A DNA stretch of 25,924 nt from a virus: positions 1 through 25,924 of IMG/VR virus record IMGVR_UViG_3300029955_000126, one strand, 5' to 3'. Position numbers and translations under genes: made by a program. The notes under the pieces are model-generated. The model ran no database searches and had not been told where the DNA came from. It was given only the letters and a program-made list of their open reading frames with translations. This document shows positions 21,286-25,924 of this stretch, one piece after another; position 1 is the first letter of the stretch; every line of letters starts with the position of its first letter.

Positions 21286-21468
21286 ATGCCTAAGATGTCT
21301 GTTCTTCTTGATGACGACTTGCAGCAGCGCCTTGAGTACCGGGCGCGGGAGAACTGCCGCTCACTGAGCGGTGAGATCGTCTTCATCCTCAAGACCTACC
21401 TGAGGATGGAGCGCAACGTCGATGTCGATGCCTTCAAAGAGCTGGTTGGCGGTCAGCCAAAAGGTTGA
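21286..21468 (+). CDS. Ribbon-helix-helix (Arc-type) DNA-binding regulator, opposite strand
   Basis: A 60-residue protein. The ATG at 21286 is preferred over an in-frame ATG at 21232 because TCGGAG sits at the right distance and the fold begins at once: MPKMSVLLDDDLQQRLEYRARENCRSLSGEIVFILKTYLR. This is the Arc/MetJ/CopG pattern: a beta strand (residues 3-8), helix A (DDLQQRLEYRARENC), a turn, and helix B (SLSGEIVFILKTYLRMER). Such proteins bind short palindromes as dimers and usually repress. It is transcribed against the tail operon and its last 35 nt overlap the tail terminator gene. It may control late or its own transcription. The local DNA is A/T-richer than the neighbours. Confidence 0.8.
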   Translation: MPKMSVLLDDDLQQRLEYRARENCRSLSGEIVFILKTYLRMERNVDVDAFKELVGGQPKG

Positions 21469-21868
21469 CCATCAGCATCTGAAAGGTCCGCGAGGTTGAG
21501 CGGTGGACCGGCAGGATCGCCGTCCCTGCGGCGATGGTGAACTGGCCAAGGACATCCCCCGTATTGGCATCGACGTAGGGGACGCTGTTGGTCGGCTGGC
21601 AGAGGGTGAAGAGCTGGTCGAGGATGTCGCGGTGGGCGAACATCGACTGATCATCGACCGTGGCGACGCAGAACATCACCTTCACGTCCATGACCACGCG
21701 CCCGCTGTCGACGGTAAAGCCGCGCATGCCGACAATGTTCTCCACTGGCAACATGTCCAGGCTAGTGTACTGGTCGAAGTCGATGAAGGTTGCCGAGTAG
21801 GAGAGCCCAGTGATGAAGGTCTGGAGGAAGTTCGAGAGACTCGCATAGACGTTGTTGAACTCAGCCAT
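21434..21868 (-). CDS. Tail terminator-like protein
   Basis: A 144-residue protein with AAGGTGACCC before the ATG. It reads MAEFNNVYASLSNFLQTFITGLSYSATFIDFDQYTSLDMLPVENIVGMRGFTVDSGRVVMDVKVMFCVATVDDQSMFAHRDILDQLFTLCQPTNSVPYVDANTGDVLGQFTIAAGTAILPVHRSTSRTFQMLMVNLL. Mixed alpha/beta, with a central 'v.m.v.v.f.v......' strand pair and a final strand pair before a helix, as in gpU-type terminators. It sits between the completion protein and the tube gene, where the terminator normally lies. Assigned mainly by position and length. It overlaps the upstream gene by 8 nt and the RHH gene by 35 nt. Confidence 0.55.
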   Translation of the reverse strand: MAEFNNVYASLSNFLQTFITGLSYSATFIDFDQYTSLDMLPVENIVGMRGFTVDSGRVVMDVKVMFCVATVDDQSMFAHRDILDQLFTLCQPTNSVPYVDANTGDVLGQFTIAAGTAILPVHRSTSRTFQMLMVNLLADRQPAL

Positions 21869-22487
21869 GGGTCACCTTATAGCCTTGGGCTTCAAGCGCG
21901 TCGTCAATAGCCTTGGGGATCTCGACGTGAGCGTAGAACTTGATTAAGGGGAGAATGAGCGGGCGGATCACACCATAGGAATTGATGAGCTTCCAGTAAT
22001 CGATGTCACCTGTCATGGCGTCAGCCACGAGGCGGGTGACCCCCTTGTCGGTGTCCTCTTTGAGGCGCGGGAACGGGTCGATGAGGATGCTGAAGGTACC
22101 GTCCCTCGCCTGTGTGACGCTGACGGCCTGCCTGGAGGTGGGGTTGCCAAAGACTTGAGCGACCTTGTTGGTGATGTTCTCAATGTTTTCAACTAAGCGA
22201 CCGCTAGCGTCGAAGAAGGCCTGGGAGCCGAAGAATTTCATCTTCTTTTCTCGGTAAGGCTCAAGCAGGTCCTCCCAGACGGCTCCATAGGGCATCAGCT
22301 CTTCAGGGGGAGCGTTGATATGAGAGTTGACCAGAGCGACCAGCTCGATGAAGAAGAGTTGAGCCTGCGTGTTAGCCGCTTCGCGGGCAATCGCGGCGAT
22401 GTCTTTGAGCTTACGGTCGACGGCGTCGTCGAGCTTCTTGGTGATAAGCGCCTTGAAAGCTGCGCCGTCCCAGTTCTTGGCGACCAT
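21861..22487 (-). CDS. Tail completion / neck protein (HK97 gp10-like candidate)
   Basis: A 208-residue protein. The start was set at the ATG at 22487, which overlaps the upstream stop as TGATG with GAGGTGGC just before; the longer reading from 22586 lies inside the upstream gene. It is helical at first (FKALITKKLDDAVDRKLKDIAAIAREAANTQAQLFFIELVALV), then mixed, with RDGTFSILIDPFPRLKEDTDKGVTRLVADAM and IPKAIDDALEAQGY. The order head closure, this gene, tail terminator fits HK97 gp10-type tail completion. There is no decisive motif, so the function is positional inference. Confidence 0.5.
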   Translation of the reverse strand: MVAKNWDGAAFKALITKKLDDAVDRKLKDIAAIAREAANTQAQLFFIELVALVNSHINAPPEELMPYGAVWEDLLEPYREKKMKFFGSQAFFDASGRLVENIENITNKVAQVFGNPTSRQAVSVTQARDGTFSILIDPFPRLKEDTDKGVTRLVADAMTGDIDYWKLINSYGVIRPLILPLIKFYAHVEIPKAIDDALEAQGYKVTHG

Positions 22488-23023
22488 CACGCCACCTCGG
22501 CGATGGTGATCCCCATGGCATGTTCGATCCGGCGAACGGTCAAGGTCCCGTTGATGCGGTCGTTGAGCTGGATCGCCGCGCTGCACAGCACACGGTAGCG
22601 GCTCAGCGCCGAGAGACTGGTGATATCAGGGCCGAGCAACTCAAGGGTGCCCCAGAAGGTGCCGAGCGCCTGGGACGTAGTATCCCGCATCAGGCCAGTG
22701 ACCGGGTCGGCCACGGTGACTGAGCGGCTCCAGACGAGCTGCTGGTCGAGATCGAACAGCTTGAACAGCGCCGAGAAGGCCCCTTGGGCCTCGTCGTCAC
22801 CAGCCCAGGCAGCGAGCATGACCCGACCGGAGGTGTCGTAGATCATGTCACCCGCGTTGATCCCGCAGGAAGGGCGCACGTTGAGGACACGACGGGGGGT
22901 GTAGAAAGTGTTCCCCCTGCCAGCGGTCTCAGGAAGCAGCGAGATCGCACCGTAGAAGTGGCGGCCATCGACGGTGCGGAGCCGCTGGCGGAACTTTTGA
23001 CCTAGCTCACTCAGCTCTGGCAT
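22487..23023 (-). CDS. Head closure / head-tail joining protein candidate
   Basis: A 178-residue protein with AGGAGTGTGAA before the ATG. The pattern MPELSELGQKFRQRLRTVDGRHFYGAISLLPE... VLNVRPSCGINAGDMIYDTSGRVMLAAWAGDDE... FDLDQQLVWSRSVTVADPVTGLMRD is mainly beta with a small-barrel look like head-closure (stopper) proteins. It follows the connector-like gene. The function is inferred from position and predicted fold only. Confidence 0.5.
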   Translation of the reverse strand: MPELSELGQKFRQRLRTVDGRHFYGAISLLPETAGRGNTFYTPRRVLNVRPSCGINAGDMIYDTSGRVMLAAWAGDDEAQGAFSALFKLFDLDQQLVWSRSVTVADPVTGLMRDTTSQALGTFWGTLELLGPDITSLSALSRYRVLCSAAIQLNDRINGTLTVRRIEHAMGITIAEVA

Positions 23024-23024
23024 T

Positions 23025-23795
23025 TCACACTCCTGTGATGATGCCAGCTGCCCAAGGCAAGCCGGTTCCTTTAATGATGTCGGGTCGAGTTCCCACAGTC
23101 AGCAGCGACGGATAGGTACTGGCCATGCCGGTGATATTGGTCAGGGCGTCTTCGAGCAGGTCGGCGATCATGTCGTGGAGCGCCCCAAAGTCGAAGCCCG
23201 AGTACCGCTGGTAGGAGGCCTGACCGAGCTGCTCCTTCTGCAGGAGGCGAGCCGGAAGGCTCGGCATCAGGTCGAAGGCGGCCTTGTAGACCAAGGCGTC
23301 GTTGGCGTACTTGGCGTTGATCGTCCCGGAGGAGAGCGCCGCTGCAAGCATCCCGGTCGATTGGGTCATCGTGTTGATCTGGGCGTCGAGCAGGTAGTAG
23401 GCCCCGTAGAAGTCCACGTCGGCGTCGGGCAGCTCGGTCGAGCTGAGGCCCAACTGACGACGGACATCGTCTTCGGTCATGGCGATATTGAGCCAGGGGT
23501 TCAGCCGGTAGGCTTGGACGAACTGGTAGGGCTTGCTGCCGACCTTGAAGCTGCAGATCAGCGTGCGGATCTCGGTTGGCAGGCTGATGGCGTTGTTGAT
23601 CGCCGGGACGGTGATCGCCGTCTCGGTGATCCCTGAAGTCACGTAGAGCGAGATATTGGTCAGGCCGGTGATGAGGGTTCCGGTGTTGTCGCGGACAGAA
23701 TAGGTCACCGTGCCGGTGTCGGGAGTTTGGTACTCGCTATCGACCGTGAAGGGGACGACGAGGGAAACATCGTCACCGGCGGTGAAGTTCAGCAT
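23025..23795 (-). CDS. Head-tail connector candidate with beta N-terminal domain
   Basis: A 256-residue protein 3 nt after the preceding stop. Residues 1-95 look like an immunoglobulin-like or beta-sandwich domain (FTAGDDVSLVVPFTVDSEYQ, TGTVTYSVRDNTGTLIT). Residues about 105-225 are helical: MTEDDVRRQLGLSSTELPDADVDFYGAYYLLDAQIN resembles the first helices of gp6/gp15-type connectors ('...vr.~lgl...e.ddal...y...A...v'). The stretch GSKPYQFVQAYRLNPWLNIAM links the two. Position second after the capsid supports the connector role. The combination with a beta domain is unusual but not unknown. Confidence 0.5.
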   Translation of the reverse strand: MLNFTAGDDVSLVVPFTVDSEYQTPDTGTVTYSVRDNTGTLITGLTNISLYVTSGITETAITVPAINNAISLPTEIRTLICSFKVGSKPYQFVQAYRLNPWLNIAMTEDDVRRQLGLSSTELPDADVDFYGAYYLLDAQINTMTQSTGMLAAALSSGTINAKYANDALVYKAAFDLMPSLPARLLQKEQLGQASYQRYSGFDFGALHDMIADLLEDALTNITGMASTYPSLLTVGTRPDIIKGTGLPWAAGIITGV

Positions 23796-23798
23796 GGC

Positions 23799-24131
23799 TT
23801 ATTTGGCCTTCTTGGACTTGGCATCCGCCTCGGGATCGCCCAAGGGCAGTTCCGGTTCGGCGGGCTCCACGGCCTTGGGACCGAAGGCCGAAACGAAGCT
23901 AGCGATGGCCAGATCACGGTCGCCATCGCTTTCCCGCCAGTAGGTCAGGAACTCGGCGTCGGTCGCGGTCGGCTTCAGCTCGGCCTGGACGAGGCGAAGC
24001 TGACCGATCAGGGCACGGGCCTGGAAGAAGTGGCCCATTTCGACCACAGCAGGGCGGTTCGCCGGGATATGCTGACGGGTATCGTCGATGAGTTGAAAGT
24101 CACCGATGGTTTCGACAAGGGAAAGGGACAT
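23799..24131 (-). CDS. 110-residue protein downstream of the capsid, unknown function
   Basis: The start is the ATG at 24131 (MSLSLVETIGDFQLIDDTRQHIPANRPAVVEMG), with CTCTGGAGGAGCGCC directly before it; longer in-frame readings lie inside the capsid gene and are rejected. Residues 30-80 are helical (EMGHFFQARALIGQLRLVQAELKPTATDAEFLTYWRES... DLAIASFVSAFGP). The C-terminus is acidic then Lys-rich (EADAKSKKAK). The capsid-adjacent place corresponds to the lambda FI or small neck/assembly genes. No family recognised. Confidence 0.65.
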   Translation of the reverse strand: MSLSLVETIGDFQLIDDTRQHIPANRPAVVEMGHFFQARALIGQLRLVQAELKPTATDAEFLTYWRESDGDRDLAIASFVSAFGPKAVEPAEPELPLGDPEADAKSKKAK

Positions 24132-24137
24132 GGCGCT

Positions 24138-24146
24138 CCTCCAGAG
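24138..24146 (-). promoter_or_regulatory. CTCTGGAGG translation-initiation element
   Basis: On the minus strand CTCTGGAGG is followed by AGCGCC and the ATG at 24131. The same CTCTGGAG(G) core precedes starts at 4375 (4384-4392), 8525 (8538-8545), 20279 (20291-20298) and 4511 (4497-4505, plus strand). The GGAGG is the ribosome binding site; the fixed CTCT before it is not explained by 16S pairing. Confidence 0.6.
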
Positions 24147-24149
24147 TGA

Positions 24150-24179
24150 AGGGTGCCTGCAAAAAGTCACAGGCACCCT
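24150..24179 (-). repeat. Hairpin after the major capsid gene
   Basis: AGGGTGCCTG (24150-24159) and CAGGCACCCT (24170-24179) pair perfectly over 10 bp around a 10-nt loop (TGACTTTTTG on the minus strand). It starts 11 nt after the capsid stop. The T-run is in the loop rather than after the stem, so it is not a classic terminator; transcript attenuation or mRNA 3'-end protection is plausible. Confidence 0.65.
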
Positions 24180-24190
24180 GCCACGTCGTT

Positions 24191-25408
24191 TTAGCTCGTG
24201 AAGTCGATGATGTTGCGCGACTGGGGGAAGACCAGCTTGTAGCCGGTGTTCTCGGTGCGGACGTAGACGACTTCCTGCGTGCGGATCAACCGCTCGCTCT
24301 CGGCGATCTGCGAACCGGACTCGACCAGCTCCTCCAGGCACTCGGCGGAGGTCAGGCCGATCAACTGGCCGTTCGGGACGGACGAGCTGATGACGAACCG
24401 GACGCCGTTGAGCAGGATCGGCAGGCTCTGCTTGAGGTTGGGGCCGACACCCGAGTCCGCCAGGGCCTGGGCCTCGGAGGTCTGACCCGACAGGGTCGGG
24501 GTGAACAGCAGCAGCCAGTTGGCATACATCGCGTAGTTGCCGACCACGACGTCTACCGGCCACATGGTCGAGGCGCGGTTGACCAGCCAACCGAGCAGGG
24601 CCTTATAGTTGATCGAGCCGTTGGCGGTGTAGCCCGAGGAATAGCCGAAGGGTAGCTGCGAGGTCGAGCTGACCACGGTGGCGGCGGCATTGATGCCGTC
24701 GCCGTTGATCAGGATGCCGGTGGCGGCGATGACCTTGGACAGCTCCAACTGGCGCTGCACGCGGGCGGCGAAGGGGGTCATGATGTCGAGGGCGGCACGA
24801 CGGGCGAACTCGTAGGTGAACTTGTAGCCCGAACCATGCTTGTAGATCTTCACCGACTGCTCGCTGGTGCGGACGGTCTTGATCGGGATCGGAGCCCCTT
24901 CCGCGATGGTGTTGGTCGTGCGGGCGGTGGTGTCGTCCTCGACGAACGTGGTGATCAGTTCGTTGCCGGCGATGCCTCGGCTATTGCCGAGCATGGGCTC
25001 GACATATTCGATCATGTTGATCTTGTTCTTCCACCGGAGGATCGCGTCGATCACCGGGGGGAACAAGGCACGGGTGCCGTCGTAGGTCTGGAAGGTGTTG
25101 GCCGCCGCCTGGAGCAGCGCCCCGTTGGCGAGGTCATTCTTCACCGGCAGACCGAGATGGGCGAACGAGGCCTCCAGGCCGTTCAGGCCTTGGTAGCGTT
25201 GGCCCTGAGCGGCTTCGCTCTTGCTGGGGTCGATGCCCAGGGTCAGGTAGTCGCCGACGTTCAGGCCGTAGTCGCGGGCGTCCGAGCACAGCTTCAGACC
25301 CGCCTGCTGGGACTTGTAACTGTCCTTGTCCAGTAGGCCGCCGAGCACCTCGGTGGGGGACCGGCGATTGCGAGCCAGCTCGCAGATGTCTTTGGTAACG
25401 ACGCTCAT
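24191..25408 (-). CDS. Major capsid protein (HK97-like fold)
   Basis: A 405-residue protein; ATG with GGAGACCACGGAT upstream. Residues 1-110 are helical and may be a scaffolding-like delta domain. From about 115 comes the capsid core: FPPVIDAILRWKNKINMIEYVEPML, an E-loop-like segment (TTARTTNTIAEGAPIPIKTVRTSEQSVKIYKHGSGYKFTYEFARRAALDIM), the long spine helix FAARVQRQLELSKVIAATGILINGDG and the closing VVYVRTENTGYKLVFPQSRNIIDF. These follow the HK97-type pattern ('...eg...p........v.i......gv.i.~t.e...d..~...~.l...~..~.~~~~e...~ngdg'). It lies between a decoration-like gene and neck genes. A hairpin follows directly. I see no clear protease site, so cleavage is undecided. Confidence 0.85.
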   Translation of the reverse strand: MSVVTKDICELARNRRSPTEVLGGLLDKDSYKSQQAGLKLCSDARDYGLNVGDYLTLGIDPSKSEAAQGQRYQGLNGLEASFAHLGLPVKNDLANGALLQAAANTFQTYDGTRALFPPVIDAILRWKNKINMIEYVEPMLGNSRGIAGNELITTFVEDDTTARTTNTIAEGAPIPIKTVRTSEQSVKIYKHGSGYKFTYEFARRAALDIMTPFAARVQRQLELSKVIAATGILINGDGINAAATVVSSTSQLPFGYSSGYTANGSINYKALLGWLVNRASTMWPVDVVVGNYAMYANWLLLFTPTLSGQTSEAQALADSGVGPNLKQSLPILLNGVRFVISSSVPNGQLIGLTSAECLEELVESGSQIAESERLIRTQEVVYVRTENTGYKLVFPQSRNIIDFTS

Positions 25409-25423
25409 ATCCGTGGTCTCCGC

Positions 25424-25915
25424 TTAGCGCAGCAACACGATGGCGCAACCATCGGTGCTATAGGTGGCAATCGAGGTGACGAAGTTGGACTTCGCCAACT
25501 GGCCGGTGGTCCCCGTCAAGGGCGTGATGGTCTGGATGTTGCCGGGGTATGCCGTGCAGCCACCCACCATATCTCCGACGTTGACAGTGTGGCCGGTGGC
25601 GACCGGCAGCTTCAGGCCACCACGGATACGCACCGCGCAGACGCAGATACCTTCCTGGACCCGGTTCTCGACCTGCTCGATAACGCCGACGATGAACTCG
25701 CCATCGTGAGCCAGACGGACTTGAGTGTCGGCAGTGGTATCATAGGTCACGGCCAGCCCCACGGGGCCGAGCGTGGCCACCTCGCCGTAGAGGACGCCGG
25801 GCAGGCCATAGTTGGTCACGTACATCGTCTGGATGTCGGCGGCCGCATTGAAGGTGAATACGTCCTGGTCGAGGATGCCCTCGACCGAGACGCCAGCGCC
25901 AAGGATGTTGGTCAT
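25424..25915 (-). CDS. Capsid decoration-like protein
   Basis: A 163-residue protein from an ATG at 25913-25915, close to the right edge (upstream signals lie outside). It is beta-rich with a Val/Gly/Thr pattern: YGEVATLGPVGLAVTYDTTADTQVRLAHDGEFIVGVIEQVENRVQEGICVCAVRIRGGLKLPVATGHTVNVGDMVGGCTAYPGNIQTIT. The 'G.v....~~gl~v~~~~~~~~~...a.~g.~~G~~e......~~v~v~~~G~~kl~~~~~v~~Gd~v' arrangement is like small-barrel capsid stabilising proteins (DUF2190-type). The place just before the major capsid gene agrees. A minor head protein is the alternative. Confidence 0.65.
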   Translation of the reverse strand: MTNILGAGVSVEGILDQDVFTFNAAADIQTMYVTNYGLPGVLYGEVATLGPVGLAVTYDTTADTQVRLAHDGEFIVGVIEQVENRVQEGICVCAVRIRGGLKLPVATGHTVNVGDMVGGCTAYPGNIQTITPLTGTTGQLAKSNFVTSIATYSTDGCAIVLLR

Positions 25916-25924
25916 GGTCGGGGT

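Noticed and set aside
23799-24590. 263-residue reading of the capsid-downstream gene
   Set aside because: Its first 150 residues overlap the capsid gene and are Arg/Pro-rich shadow; the ATG at 24131 has a strong ribosome binding site.
1-25924. Integrase, attachment site, tRNA or insertion sequence
   Set aside because: No such gene or pattern was visible on either strand, so phage versus prophage cannot be decided from this window.

Overview
The window is a block of late genes from a tailed phage or prophage with a siphovirus (lambda-like) architecture. Most genes read leftward on the minus strand. The DNA is GC-rich. The lambda-type tail-tip set and a plus-strand protein resembling GapR (DUF2312, typical of alphaproteobacteria and their phages) suggest an alphaproteobacterial host; this is an inference. 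I see no integrase, tRNA, CRISPR array or IS element. No stretch over about 140 bases lacks a gene.

In transcription order (right to left) the layout is as follows. (1) Head and neck, 25915-21434: decoration-like protein, HK97-like major capsid protein, a 110-residue protein, head-tail connector, head closure, tail completion and tail terminator candidates. (2) Tail, 21181-13730: tube protein, a pair of tail assembly chaperone frames joined by a canonical -1 slippery heptamer (TTTTTTC), an 1839-residue tape measure protein, and a gpM-like protein. (3) 13631-11223: five small beta-rich virion genes behind a near-consensus promoter (TTGACA-18-TATACT). (4) Tail tip, 11220-5011: a gpL-like protein with about 430 residues of N-terminal 21-residue repeats, an NlpC/P60 peptidase and a JAB/MPN protein (lambda gpK split in two), gpI, and a gpJ-like hub. 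(5) Lysis, 4375-2101: unknown small protein, GH19 endolysin with an in-frame N-terminal extension, holin, overlapping Rz/Rz1 spanins, a coiled-coil protein, and a terminator. (6) Fibres, 1995-1: a beta-helix-like fibre or spike, and the start of a second fibre carrying the same 21-residue repeats as the gpL-like protein.

Two small genes run against this flow on the plus strand: a tandem GapR-like protein (4511-5014) and a ribbon-helix-helix regulator (21286-21468). Both overlap the 3' end of the facing minus-strand gene. They look like phage regulators embedded in the late operon.

The least ordinary signals are: the 21-residue 'SINE' repeats shared by two tail genes; the antisense regulators with palindromes at their control regions; the recurring CTCTGGAGG element at gene starts; three copies of TTTACTAGTA; and hairpins placed directly after the two most abundant virion proteins (capsid and tail tube).
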